Positions 1 to 8,039 of a stretch of 54,136 nucleotides of DNA are shown here, piece by piece. Position 1 is the first letter of the stretch, and each line of letters opens with the position of its first letter. The position numbers and the translations under genes are program-made. The DNA is from DASZTU01 sp035493835 (GTDB lineage: Bacteria > Pseudomonadota > Alphaproteobacteria > Rhizobiales > Devosiaceae), in NCBI GenBank assembly GCA_035493835.1, contig DATJHO010000090.1, forward strand, positions 1 through 54,136. Reading direction: 5' to 3'. The notes beneath the pieces are model-generated. The model saw nothing but the letters and a program-made list of their open reading frames with translations, did not search any database and was not told the DNA's origin.

Positions 1-35
1 CTTGAGGGGAGGGGTCAGGGGTGGGGGTTGTTTTG
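1..35. repeat. Partial G-rich intergenic repeat
   Basis: The first 31 bases differ from 8388-8418 by a single base, in the same orientation. It is the end of the G-rich repeat module that also lies between ccmA and ccmB, cut by the window edge. Confidence 0.6.
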
Positions 36-156
36 GCTTTGATTCAGGCCGGCTGGACCGTGCTCCAGCCCGCCCGGGACATAGCGTATCCCTTGCCTTA
101 AGCGCGCCGGTGGGCGAAAAGGCCGCTAGTCTCCCTCCTGAAAGGCAAGGCGCCTC

Positions 157-693
157 ATGAACATCGACGCCATTCCCATCGGCAAGAATCCGCCCGACGA
201 TCTCAACGTCATCATCGAAGTCCCCATGGGCGGCGAGCCGATCAAATACGAGATCGACAAGGCGTCCGGGGCCCTGTTCGTGGATCGCTTCCTCTATACG
301 CCAATGCGTTACCCCGGCAATTACGGCTTCGTGCCGCATACGCTCTGCGGCGACGGCGACCCGCTCGACGTCATCGTCATGAACTCGCGGCCGCTGGTCC
401 CCGGCGCCGTGGTCCGCTGCCGGCCGGTGGGCGTCTTGTTCATGGAAGATGATGGCGGCACCGACGAAAAGATCATCGCGCTGCCCGTCCACAAGCTCAC
501 CCGCGTCTATGACGCGGTCAAGGACATCGGCGACATGCCCGAGATCCAGGTCGAGCGCGTGAAGCATTTCTTCACCCACTATAAGGATCTCGAGCCCGGC
601 AAATGGGCCAAGATCCACGACATCGGCAATGTCGAGGCGGCCCGCAAGGTGATCTTCGAGTCGATCGAGCGGGCGAAGTCGGCGACGGCGTAA
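157..693 (+). CDS. ppa: Inorganic pyrophosphatase (soluble, family I)
   Basis: Hydrolyses pyrophosphate to two phosphates in the cytoplasm and so pulls biosynthetic reactions forward. The 178-residue length is typical of bacterial family I enzymes. The signature DGDPLDVIV is present with its metal-binding aspartates at residues 66, 68 and 71; the RYPGNYGFVP segment just before it is also family-typical. The ATG at 157 follows an AAGGCAAGG stretch that can serve as ribosome binding site. It stands alone: a repeat fragment lies upstream and a 330-base repeat region separates it from dapF. The window also encodes a membrane pyrophosphatase (hppA at 29.7 kb), so the cell has two independent pyrophosphate sinks. 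Confidence 0.97.
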   Translation: MNIDAIPIGKNPPDDLNVIIEVPMGGEPIKYEIDKASGALFVDRFLYTPMRYPGNYGFVPHTLCGDGDPLDVIVMNSRPLVPGAVVRCRPVGVLFMEDDGGTDEKIIALPVHKLTRVYDAVKDIGDMPEIQVERVKHFFTHYKDLEPGKWAKIHDIGNVEAARKVIFESIERAKSATA

Positions 694-714
694 GCGCTTC
701 GAGGCCGGCGCTCT

Positions 715-850
715 GTGCCCTGGCTCACCCCTCATCCGCCTGCCGGCACCTTCTCCCACAAGGGGAGAAGGAAGCAGGTGGCGGCCTATCGTCTCCCTCC
801 CCCTTTGCGGGGAGGGTGAGCGCGGCAGTGCCAGCGCGGGGGTGGCTGCG
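715..850. repeat. GC-rich palindromic intergenic repeat
   Basis: Fills most of the 331-base gap between ppa and dapF. It contains CCCCTCATCCGCCTGCCGG, a stem built from CCTTCTCCC and GGGAGAAGG around 749-770, and a second C-rich arm. The same modules recur at 5.0, 8.0, 50.7 and 52.0 kb. The remaining 170 bases up to dapF show no gene; they must hold the dapF promoter. Confidence 0.7.
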
Positions 851-1024
851 CGCTCCGAACTCGCCTTCTCTCGCGAAAATCGCCGCCGCGTCCTCCACTC
901 CCGCCGCCAAAATTGCCGGTGACTGGTAATTGCGCAGCCTTTCAGCCATATAAGGCCGATTGCCCTTGAACCCCCTCTGGCGGGTCCGGGCAGATGCGTG
1001 GCGGCAGGCGCCGGAGTAGGGCCG

Positions 1025-1900
1025 ATGAGCGGCATCCCATTTCTGAAGATGAACGGGCTCGGCAACGAGATCATCGTCGCCGACATGCGCGGCCGAACCG
1101 ATCGCGTCAAGCCGGCGGCCGCGGTCGCCCTCAACGCCGACCCCGCGACCAAGTTCGACCAGATCATGGCCATCCATGATCCGCGGACACCGGGCACTGC
1201 CAACTATATCGAAATCATCAATTCCGACGGCTCGCTTGCCGGGGCATGCGGCAATGGCATGCGCTGCGTGGTGCAGTCTCTTGCGGCCGAAACCGGACAG
1301 CGGAGCTTTGTCTTCGAAACCCTGGCCGGCATTTTGACCGGCGAGGAGCACGCGGACGGGCTGATCTCCGTCGACATGGGCAAGCCGCGCTTCGGCTGGC
1401 AGGACATTCCGCTCGCGGAAGAATTCGCCGACACCACCGGTATCGAACTGCAGATCGGGCCCATTGATGCGCCGGTACTGCATACCCCCTCGGTCGCCTC
1501 GATGGGCAATCCGCACGCGACCTTCTGGGTCAAGGACGACGTTTGGGGCTACGCGCTCGACCGTTTTGGCCCCTTGCTCGAGAACCATCCGATCTTTCCG
1601 GAGCGGGCCAATATTTCCATCGCCCAGGTGGTCGCGCCCGACCATATCATCCTGAGGACCTGGGAACGCGGCGCGGGCCTCACCAAGGCCTGCGGCACGG
1701 CGGCCTGCGCGGCGCTGGTCAATGGCGTTCGCACCCGGCGCTCCGAACGCAAGGCGACGGTAACGCTCCCCGGCGGCGACCTCGTGATCGAGTGGCGCGG
1801 CGACGACCATGTGGTTTTGACCGGGCCGGCCGAACGCGAATTTTCCGGCACCATCGATCCCGCCACCGGGACGTGGTCGCGCGAGGCGGAGCTCGCCTGA
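1025..1900 (+). CDS. dapF: Diaminopimelate epimerase
   Basis: Converts LL- to meso-diaminopimelate, the penultimate step of lysine synthesis and a precursor of the peptidoglycan cross-link. Both catalytic cysteines are visible: C75 in GACGNGMRC and C223 in KACGTAAC, the hallmark of the two-base epimerase mechanism. The ATG at 1025 gives 291 residues and starts MSGIPFLKMNGLGNE, which matches the family's N-terminus; an in-frame start at 998 would add nine unconserved residues. It opens a tight run dapF-mtaB-ftsY-yciB. Its TGA shares one base with the mtaB ATG, which indicates translational coupling. Confidence 0.97.
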   Translation: MSGIPFLKMNGLGNEIIVADMRGRTDRVKPAAAVALNADPATKFDQIMAIHDPRTPGTANYIEIINSDGSLAGACGNGMRCVVQSLAAETGQRSFVFETLAGILTGEEHADGLISVDMGKPRFGWQDIPLAEEFADTTGIELQIGPIDAPVLHTPSVASMGNPHATFWVKDDVWGYALDRFGPLLENHPIFPERANISIAQVVAPDHIILRTWERGAGLTKACGTAACAALVNGVRTRRSERKATVTLPGGDLVIEWRGDDHVVLTGPAEREFSGTIDPATGTWSREAELA

Positions 1901-3165
1901 TGCCAGTGGAAACCCTCACCTTCGGCTGCCGCCTCAATGCCTATGAATCTGAGGTGATGAAGGCCGAGGCGGAAAAGGCCGGGCTTTCGGACGTGCTTGT
2001 GGTCAACACCTGCGCCGTCACCGCCGAGGCCGTGCGGCAGGCCAGGCAGGCGATCCGAAAAGCCCGCCGCGAGGCGCCGGAGCGGAAAATCATCGTCACC
2101 GGCTGCGCGGCGCAGACCGAGGCGCGCTCGTTCGGCGACATGGCCGAGGTTGATCTCGTCATCGGCAATGCCGACAAGCTCAAGGCGGAAAGCTATACCC
2201 CCATTGCCTTCGGGGTGCCGCTCAACGACAAGGTCCAGGTCAACGACATCATGAGCGTGCGGGAAACCGCCGGCCACATGATCGACGCCATGGATGGCCG
2301 CGCCCGCGCATTCGTCCAGGTGCAGAACGGGTGCGATCATCGCTGCACCGTCTGCATCATTCCCTATGGCCGCGGGCCTTCGCGCTCGGTGCCGATGGGC
2401 GTGGTGGTGGACCAGATCAAGCGGCTGGTCGGCAACGGGTTCCGCGAGGTGGTGCTGACAGGCGTGGATATCACCTCCTATGGTCCAGACCTGCCGGGAC
2501 AGCCGAGCCTGGGCAAGCTGGTGCAATCGATCCTGCGCCATGTGCCGGACCTGCCGCGGCTCAGGATTTCCTCAATCGATTCCATCGAGGCGGACGAGGC
2601 CCTCTACGATGCGATCGCCTCCGACCTGCGGCTGATGCCGCACCTCCATCTCAGCATGCAATCGGGCGACGACATGATCCTCAAGCGGATGAAGCGGCGG
2701 CATCTTCGGGCCGACACGCTGGCGTTCGTCGCGAAGGTTCGGGAGTTGCGGCCGGAGATGGTTTTCGGCGTCGACATCATTGCCGGATTCCCGACCGAGA
2801 CCGAGGAAATGTTTGCGAACACGCTTCAGATAGTAACCGAAGCAAACCTAACCTATCTGCATGTGTTTCCCTATTCGCCGCGACCGGGAACCCCCGCAGC
2901 CCGCATGCCGCAGGTTGATCGCGCCATCGGCAAGGCGCGGGCAAAACTGCTGCGCGAGGCGGGCGACAAGCAGTTCGCAAAGTTCTGCGCATCGCGGGTG
3001 GGCGAGATCGAAAATGTGCTGGTGGAGCAGGACGGCATCGGCCGCACGGAGCAGTTCGTGCCGGTCGAGCTCGGCGGCCATGCCCCCGGCGAGATTGTCA
3101 CGACCCGGATCGTGGGGGTTTCGGAAACTGGCCTCATCGGCGAAGCGGTGAGGTCGGCAGCCTGA
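1900..3165 (+). CDS. mtaB: tRNA N6-threonylcarbamoyladenosine methylthiotransferase MtaB
   Basis: Radical-SAM enzyme that adds a methylthio group to t6A37 of tRNAs reading ANN codons. Three domains can be read: an N-terminal UPF0004 domain whose cysteines C10, C38 and C69 bind the auxiliary cluster, the radical-SAM motif CDHRCTVC (C145, C149, C152), and a C-terminal TRAM-like region. At 421 residues it has normal length. It could be confused with MiaB or RimO, but the short N-terminus (first cluster cysteine at residue 10) and the dapF-ftsY neighbourhood point to MtaB. Start and stop each overlap the neighbouring gene by one base (TGATG). Confidence 0.93.
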   Translation: MPVETLTFGCRLNAYESEVMKAEAEKAGLSDVLVVNTCAVTAEAVRQARQAIRKARREAPERKIIVTGCAAQTEARSFGDMAEVDLVIGNADKLKAESYTPIAFGVPLNDKVQVNDIMSVRETAGHMIDAMDGRARAFVQVQNGCDHRCTVCIIPYGRGPSRSVPMGVVVDQIKRLVGNGFREVVLTGVDITSYGPDLPGQPSLGKLVQSILRHVPDLPRLRISSIDSIEADEALYDAIASDLRLMPHLHLSMQSGDDMILKRMKRRHLRADTLAFVAKVRELRPEMVFGVDIIAGFPTETEEMFANTLQIVTEANLTYLHVFPYSPRPGTPAARMPQVDRAIGKARAKLLREAGDKQFAKFCASRVGEIENVLVEQDGIGRTEQFVPVELGGHAPGEIVTTRIVGVSETGLIGEAVRSAA

Positions 3166-4343
3166 TGGCGGAGAACAAACCCAGCTTCTTCAAGCGGCTG
3201 TTCGGCGGCCAAGCGGAAACGCCCCCGCCAAGCCCGGCTGAGGAGAAACCGACCGTCGCGCCCGAGGCGGAGCGCCCGTCCGTCCCCGCACCGGAAGAGG
3301 CGGAGACCCCACCCGGGCCGCCCGAGACCACCGTCGAATACGTCGAAGAGCTGGAAAAGGCCGTCGAGCCCGAACCGGAGCCCGTTGCACCGACTCCCGC
3401 GCCCGAGCCGGCTTCGGCGCCGCGGCAAAACTGGCTGCAGCGGCTGACCTCGGGGCTAAAACGCTCGTCGGACCAGCTGACCGGCGGCATCACCTCGCTG
3501 TTCACCAAGCGAAAACTCGATGCCGCGACCCTCGACGAGCTGGAAGACATTTTGATCCAGGCCGATTTCGGCCTCGAAACCACCGAGGCGGTGACCGGCA
3601 CCCTGCGCCGCGATCGTTTTGACCGCGACGTCTCCGTCGAAGACGTGCGGGAGGTGCTTGCGGCCGAGGTGGAAAAGGTGCTGGCGCCGGTGTCGCAGCC
3701 GCTTTCCATCGATGCCGCGCAAAAACCGTTCGTGATCCTGATGATCGGGGTGAACGGGTCGGGCAAGACCACCACCATCGGCAAGCTCTCGGCCAAATTG
3801 CGCGCCGAAGGCAGGTCGGTGATGCTGGCCGCCGGCGACACTTTTCGCGCCGCCGCCATCGAGCAGCTGCAGGTCTGGGGCCAGCGCACCGGGGCGGTGG
3901 TCGTGGCAAAACCAGCGGGCTCGGACGCCTCCGGCCTTGCTTTCGACGCGGTCACCCGGGCCAAGGCCGAGGGCACCGACGTGCTGATCATCGACACCGC
4001 CGGCCGGCTGCAGAACCGCGACGAGTTGATGAGCGAACTCGAAAAGATCATCCGCGTCATCCGAAAGGTCGACCCGAGCGCACCGCATGCGACCTTGTTG
4101 ACCCTTGACGCGACCACCGGACAGAACGCCCTTAACCAGGTTGAGATTTTTGGCAAGCGGGCGGGTGTCACCGGCTTGGTGATGACCAAGCTCGACGGCA
4201 CCGCGCGGGGCGGCATCCTGGTCGCCATCGCGCGAAAATTTGCCCTGCCGGTACACTTCATCGGCGTCGGCGAAAGCGTGGACGACCTCGAGCCGTTCGC
4301 GGCAAAGGATTTTGCGGCGGCGATCGCCGGCAAGGATTTATGA
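3165..4343 (+). CDS. ftsY: Signal recognition particle receptor FtsY
   Basis: SRP receptor GTPase that docks ribosome-Ffh complexes at the SecYEG translocon. The first ~95 residues are Pro/Glu-rich and acidic, as usual for the membrane-associating A domain. The NG domain follows, with G1 loop GVNGSGKTT near residue 195, DTFRAAAIEQL, DTAGR near 276 and TKLDGTARGG near 341. Its 392 residues are normal for Alphaproteobacteria. The ATG overlaps the mtaB stop by one base and the stop overlaps yciB by four. Its partner Ffh is encoded at 41.3 kb, so both GTPases of the SRP cycle are in this window but not linked. Confidence 0.97.
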   Translation: MAENKPSFFKRLFGGQAETPPPSPAEEKPTVAPEAERPSVPAPEEAETPPGPPETTVEYVEELEKAVEPEPEPVAPTPAPEPASAPRQNWLQRLTSGLKRSSDQLTGGITSLFTKRKLDAATLDELEDILIQADFGLETTEAVTGTLRRDRFDRDVSVEDVREVLAAEVEKVLAPVSQPLSIDAAQKPFVILMIGVNGSGKTTTIGKLSAKLRAEGRSVMLAAGDTFRAAAIEQLQVWGQRTGAVVVAKPAGSDASGLAFDAVTRAKAEGTDVLIIDTAGRLQNRDELMSELEKIIRVIRKVDPSAPHATLLTLDATTGQNALNQVEIFGKRAGVTGLVMTKLDGTARGGILVAIARKFALPVHFIGVGESVDDLEPFAAKDFAAAIAGKDL

Positions 4344-4993
4344 TGGCCAATGCGCCCGAAAAAAAAGACGACGTCGACTGGAAGCAGTTCAAGCCGCAGG
4401 CCCTGAAGCTGGGGCTCGAACTGGGCCCGCTCGTCATCTTCTACATCGTCAATGCGCGGGCCGATATCTTCGCCGCCACGGCCTGGTTCATGGGCGCCAT
4501 GGTGGTGTCGCTGCTGCTGAGCTGGCTGCTGCTCCACCGGGTTGCGGTGATGCCGCTGGTCACCGCCATCGTGGTGCTGGTCTTCGGCAGCCTGACGCTC
4601 TGGCTCAAGGACGACACCTTCATCAAGATGAAGCCCACTATCGTCAACGCCCTGTTCGGGGTGACGCTGCTGGGCGGCCTTGCCTTCGGGCAATCGCTGC
4701 TGCGCTACGTCTTCGGCGAGGTCTACAAGCTCAAGCCGCAGGGCTGGACGATTTTGACCTGGCGCTGGGGGCTGTTCTTCCTGTTCCTCGCCGTGCTCAA
4801 CGAAGTAGTCTGGCGCGGCGCCGATGCCTATGTCCACGACCCCAAGCAGGCCACCGACCTCTGGGTCGCGTTCAAGGTCTGGGCAACGATGCCGATCACG
4901 GTGATTTTCACCCTGTTCCAGCTGCCGCTGCTGACCAAATACGCCCCGGACGCCGAAACCCCGGCGGCGCCGGGCGGTGAGCCGAGCATTTAG
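4340..4993 (+). CDS. yciB: Inner membrane-spanning protein YciB (septation protein A family)
   Basis: Integral membrane protein of the YciB/IspZ family, linked in other bacteria to normal cell division and envelope synthesis; its molecular activity is not established. The 217 residues contain about five hydrophobic segments and the family start LELGPLVIFYIVNARADIF, plus KMKPTIVNALFG and the charged NEVVWRG segment. Two ATG codons stand side by side at 4340 and 4343; the first overlaps the ftsY stop as ATGA. As last gene of the dapF run it probably depends on coupled translation from ftsY. Confidence 0.92.
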   Translation: MMANAPEKKDDVDWKQFKPQALKLGLELGPLVIFYIVNARADIFAATAWFMGAMVVSLLLSWLLLHRVAVMPLVTAIVVLVFGSLTLWLKDDTFIKMKPTIVNALFGVTLLGGLAFGQSLLRYVFGEVYKLKPQGWTILTWRWGLFFLFLAVLNEVVWRGADAYVHDPKQATDLWVAFKVWATMPITVIFTLFQLPLLTKYAPDAETPAAPGGEPSI

Positions 4994-5011
4994 GCTCCCC
5001 ACAACGGCTGT

Positions 5012-5280
5012 CCCCCTCACCCGCCTGCCGGCACCCACTCCCGCGAGGGGAGGTGCTGCGCGGCTTTGCCCCCTTCTTCGTTCTCCCCCTGCGGGAGAAG
5101 GTGGCGCGCAGCGCCGGAATGAGGGGTAGGCCACAGGCGGGAAGACCTCGTGGTTCGACAAGCTCGCCATGAGGTTTTTGAGGCTTTGAGACTTGATGGG
5201 TCTTTGGCTTGGCCCCAAAGCCCGCTTCCCCTACCACCACTGCCGCCTCATGGTGCGCTTGGCGAACCACGGCAACAGGC
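5012..5280. repeat. Composite intergenic repeat block
   Basis: Fills the 361-base gap between convergent yciB and the PRC-barrel gene. The first half (5012-5130) is the module with CCTGCCGGCACCC, GGGAGAAGGTGGCGCG and GGAATGAGGGGTAGG; the same module lies at 50.67 kb. The second half carries the motif TTCGACAAGCTCGCCATGAGG (here 5154-5174), seen again at 8.2 kb. No coding potential. Confidence 0.65.
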
Positions 5281-5300
5281 ATACGCCCCCATGCTTGCCC

Positions 5301-5328
5301 AAAAAAGACCCCCGCTTTCGCGGGGGCC
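5301..5328 (-). terminator. Rho-independent terminator
   Basis: Read on the minus strand, a GC stem (GGCCCCCGC / GCGGGGGTC) with loop GAAA is followed by a run of six T. It lies 27 bases past the stop of the minus-strand gene at 5355. Confidence 0.85.
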
Positions 5329-5354
5329 ACGGTTAGCCTTAAGCGGCGAAAAAT

Positions 5355-5723
5355 TTAGTGCCGCTTCATCAGCTGGTCCTTGCTGACATTGAGCAGCAGT
5401 TCCTCGCCTGAAGCGGAGGCGATCTGGTCGGGGAAGATGAAGCGGTCGACAGCGAACAGGCCCTTGGTGTCGAGCCGGATATAACCCTCCATCAGCAGCC
5501 GCTCCCGCAGGTCATCGGGCATGTCGTCCGGCGCGAAAGCCTGGGCAATATCTTCGACGAGCGAGCTGTCGGTTTCACGATCGGCAGCATCGAGATCGGA
5601 GGGGTCGATGCCCGGCTCGTCCTCGTTCTCGCTGAAGCGGAAATCCTCAACCTTGCCGATCTCGTTGTGGGCATTGTCGAAAACGCGCATGCCCTTGTGA
5701 ACGTCGCGAGGCAGGGTTTGCAT
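5355..5723 (-). CDS. PRC-barrel/DUF2171-like stress protein
   Basis: A 122-residue acidic soluble protein. The N-terminal stretch GMRVFDNAHNEIGKVEDF and the C-terminal IRLDTKGLFAVDRFIFP fit the two halves of a PRC-barrel fold as in DUF2171; the middle (about 40-75) is a D/E-rich insert. The exact function is unknown; related barrel proteins are often part of the general stress response. That agrees with the context: an EcfG-type promoter ends 48 bases upstream of the start and a strong terminator follows the gene, so it is a single-gene unit separate from the ccm genes upstream of it. Confidence 0.75.
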   Translation of the reverse strand: MQTLPRDVHKGMRVFDNAHNEIGKVEDFRFSENEDEPGIDPSDLDAADRETDSSLVEDIAQAFAPDDMPDDLRERLLMEGYIRLDTKGLFAVDRFIFPDQIASASGEELLLNVSKDQLMKRH

Positions 5724-5770
5724 TTTTTCGTCTCCATCTGTTGGCGGCCCAGGCCGCTGCTGCAGGGGGA

Positions 5771-5796
5771 AACGGGGAAAGTGGCGTGGATGTTCC
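5771..5796 (-). promoter_or_regulatory. EcfG-type (general stress sigma factor) promoter
   Basis: On the minus strand GGAAC (5796-5792), 17 bases, CGTT (5774-5771). This equals the alphaproteobacterial EcfG consensus GGAAC-N16/17-CGTT. The gene starting at 5723 would have an untranslated leader of about 40 bases. Confidence 0.75.
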
Positions 5797-5818
5797 CGGG
5801 GGCACCTTCGTGCGTGTT

Positions 5819-5852
5819 GCTACCCCTCACCGGCAGGCCGGTGAGGGGTAGC
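5819..5852. repeat. Perfect 15-bp inverted repeat, solo terminal hairpin of repeat family F1
   Basis: GCTACCCCTCACCGG and its exact complement are separated by CAGG. These arms are the terminal sequences of the ~130-bp F1 elements at 13.7, 20.9 and 52.1 kb, here without the inner part. It lies just past the ccmG stop and may end ccm transcription, although no T tract follows. Confidence 0.8.
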
Positions 5853-5866
5853 CAAATGCGCCGCTC

Positions 5867-6406
5867 TTACGACGCCGCCGCCTTTGCGATCGCCGGCTTC
5901 AGCACATTGGCGATGGTAGCGTCGTCGATGGGCCCCACCACCTTGTAGGTAATGATGCCCTTGGCATTGACCACAAAAGTTTCCGGCACGCCGTAGACGC
6001 CCCAGTCGATCGAGGCCCGGCCATTGGTATCGGCGCCGACGGCCGTATAGGGATTGCCATTTTCCGCCAGGAACGACTTGGCGTTGTCCGGCTGGTCCTT
6101 CTGGTTGATGCCATAGATCGGCACGTTCAGCTGGCTCTTGAGAACCATCAGCTCGGGATGCTCGTCATGGCAGGGGACGCACCAGCTGGCGAAGACATTG
6201 ACGAGGCTCACATGGCCCTTGAGCGAATCCGTATCAAAACCCGGCACCGAGAGCCCGGGGACGGGCGGCAGGGCGAAATCCGGCGCCGGCTTGTTGATCA
6301 GCACCGAGGGCAGATAGCCCGGATCGTGGTTGAGCCTGACGGCAAAGACCCCGAGGAGCCCAATGAGGGCCACCAGCGGCAGGGCAAAGAGCGCGATGCG
6401 TTTCAC
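5867..6406 (-). CDS. ccmG: Cytochrome c maturation thioredoxin CcmG/DsbE
   Basis: Periplasmic membrane-anchored thioredoxin that reduces the apocytochrome c haem-binding cysteines before haem ligation. One N-terminal anchor (about residues 3-24), then a thioredoxin domain with WCVPC (C76, C79), and GVPETFVV holding the cis-proline. Length 179 is typical. The start is GTG at 6406, overlapping the ccmD stop as GTGA. It is the last gene of the minus-strand ccmA-B-C-D-G set. ccmE, ccmF and ccmH are not in the window and must lie elsewhere. Confidence 0.95.
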   Translation of the reverse strand: MKRIALFALPLVALIGLLGVFAVRLNHDPGYLPSVLINKPAPDFALPPVPGLSVPGFDTDSLKGHVSLVNVFASWCVPCHDEHPELMVLKSQLNVPIYGINQKDQPDNAKSFLAENGNPYTAVGADTNGRASIDWGVYGVPETFVVNAKGIITYKVVGPIDDATIANVLKPAIAKAAAS

Positions 6407-6573
6407 GAATTTCTTTCCGAGCGGCGCCGGATGCCGCGGGCGTCGAGAGCCTTGAGGTGGGCATTGACCCGCCGGGAATCGAACACCGTATAGGCGATGA
6501 GGGCGACAACGCCGACGATGACGCCGACATAGGCCCAGATGATGAAGATGGCGTGCGGACCGAGATCAAGCAT
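6403..6573 (-). CDS. ccmD: Haem exporter protein CcmD
   Basis: A 56-residue single-pass membrane protein between ccmC and ccmG. I translated it directly: it begins MLDLGPHAIFIIWAYVGV, continues with a hydrophobic helix to about residue 30, then a basic cytoplasmic tail rich in Arg. CcmD stabilises the CcmABC complex and helps release haem-loaded CcmE. Its start lies three bases past the ccmC stop and its stop overlaps the ccmG GTG by four bases. The size, single helix with basic tail, and position are all diagnostic even though CcmD sequences vary. Confidence 0.93.
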   Translation of the reverse strand: MLDLGPHAIFIIWAYVGVIVGVVALIAYTVFDSRRVNAHLKALDARGIRRRSERNS

Positions 6574-6576
6574 TGC

Positions 6577-7338
6577 TTATCCGAGGCTGGCGGCGGCCTG
6601 GCGCTCGAGCGTTTCGGCGCGGCGGCGGAAAATTTCGGTGCGGATGCGCACGATGTGAAGCGTAACGAAGAGCGCGGTGAAGGCCAGCGTCATCACCAGC
6701 AGCGGGATCAGCATGGAGGGCGGCATGTGCTCGCTGCCCATCAGCGAAATGCTCGCGGGCTGGTGCAGGGTGTTCCACCAGTCGACCGACCATTTGACCA
6801 CCGGGATATCGAGCGCCCCCACCAGCGTGAACACGGCGATGACGCGCCCGGCGCGGCCCTGGTCCTCGAAGGCGCGCCACAGGGCGATGATTCCCAGATA
6901 GATGAGGAACAGGATGAGGGTGGACGTCATGCGCCCGTCCCACTCCCAGAACGTCCCCCAGGTCGGCCGGCCCCAGAGCGAGCCGGAAAACAGCGCCAGC
7001 CCGGTGAATACGGCCCCCAGCGGGGCGGCGGATTTGGCGGCAACGTCGGCCAGCGGATGCCGCCAGACCAATGTGCCGATCGAAGCGGCCGCCATCACGG
7101 CATAGACGAACTGGCTCAGCCAGGCGTTGGGCACGTGGATGTACATGATCCGGACCGTCTCGCCCATCTGGTAATCGGGCGGGGAGTCGAAGAGCGCCAG
7201 ATACAGCCCGGCGGCGAAAAGCAGGGCGGTCAAAATCGAAAGCGGCAGGATCCATGCCTTTGACCAGGCGAGGAACTGGCCGGGATTGGCGAGCCGGCTA
7301 AACCAGTTCGGCTTTTTAACTGCGAGGTCGACGGTCAT
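6577..7338 (-). CDS. ccmC: Haem exporter/haem-handling protein CcmC
   Basis: Six-helix membrane protein of the haem-handling family that presents haem to CcmE in the periplasm. The tryptophan-rich loop is present as PTWGTFWEWDGRMTS, and the flanking haem-ligand histidines lie in YIHVPNAW and NTLHQP. Length 253 residues is normal. It follows ccmB by 29 bases and precedes ccmD by three, so these are one transcript. Confidence 0.96.
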   Translation of the reverse strand: MTVDLAVKKPNWFSRLANPGQFLAWSKAWILPLSILTALLFAAGLYLALFDSPPDYQMGETVRIMYIHVPNAWLSQFVYAVMAAASIGTLVWRHPLADVAAKSAAPLGAVFTGLALFSGSLWGRPTWGTFWEWDGRMTSTLILFLIYLGIIALWRAFEDQGRAGRVIAVFTLVGALDIPVVKWSVDWWNTLHQPASISLMGSEHMPPSMLIPLLVMTLAFTALFVTLHIVRIRTEIFRRRAETLERQAAASLG

Positions 7339-7367
7339 TGTTCGCCATCCGGAATCCGTCTTCGGCT

Positions 7368-8033
7368 TTAGTCCTCGGCCAACCGCAAGGCAAGGGCGGC
7401 GGCAAAAGGAGCGAGCACCAGCGTCACGAGGCTGATCGCCGCAAGAAACAGCAATGCGGCCTTGCTTAGTCCCTCGGGGCTCGCCTCGGCAATCGCCCCA
7501 GTGCCGAAGATCAGGATGGGGATGGAGAGCGGCATGATCAGAACCGGCGCAATCAACCCACCCCGCTTGAGACTTACGGTTACCGCGGCCCCAATGGTGC
7601 CCAGCGCAACGAGCCCAGGCGTGCCGAGCAGCAGCGAGACCACGGTCTTTTCCCAGGCTGGAAAATCCATCGCCAGCAATATTGCCAGCACCGGCGAGGC
7701 GACGATCAGCGGCAAGGCGGTGAGCAGCCAGTGCGCGATCACTTTTGCGACAACGATCATTTCGAGCGGCAGCCCGGCGTGCCGGAACAGCAGGAGCGAA
7801 CCGTCCTCGTCATCGGCGCGAAACAGCCGGTCGAGCCCCAGCAGCATCGAAAGAAATGCCGCGATCCAGATGATCCCCGGGGCAAGGCGCGACAGCGTCG
7901 CGCTGTCCGGGCCGATGGCGAACGGCACGATCACCCCGACCATGACGAAAAACAACACCAGCGTCAGGGCATCGCTGCCGACGCGGGTCGCGAGCTTGAG
8001 GTCACGGCCGATGAGAGCGAGAAAGCCGGTCAT
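7368..8033 (-). CDS. ccmB: Haem exporter permease CcmB
   Basis: Membrane subunit of the CcmAB transporter that drives release of holo-CcmE. About six hydrophobic helices; starts MTGFLALIGRDLKLATR, which matches the family. I place the start at ATG 8033 (221 residues); a start 45 bases upstream would only add residues coded by repeat DNA. Odd feature: about 400 bases of palindromic repeats separate it from ccmA, its ATPase partner, while in most Proteobacteria the two genes nearly touch. Confidence 0.95.
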   Translation of the reverse strand: MTGFLALIGRDLKLATRVGSDALTLVLFFVMVGVIVPFAIGPDSATLSRLAPGIIWIAAFLSMLLGLDRLFRADDEDGSLLLFRHAGLPLEMIVVAKVIAHWLLTALPLIVASPVLAILLAMDFPAWEKTVVSLLLGTPGLVALGTIGAAVTVSLKRGGLIAPVLIMPLSIPILIFGTGAIAEASPEGLSKAALLFLAAISLVTLVLAPFAAALALRLAED

Positions 8034-8039
8034 GGACGG

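Noticed and set aside
3134..5218. 694-codon minus-strand open frame across ftsY and yciB
   Set aside because: Ser-rich shadow translation opposite two certain genes, running into repeat DNA; no ribosome binding site or domain.
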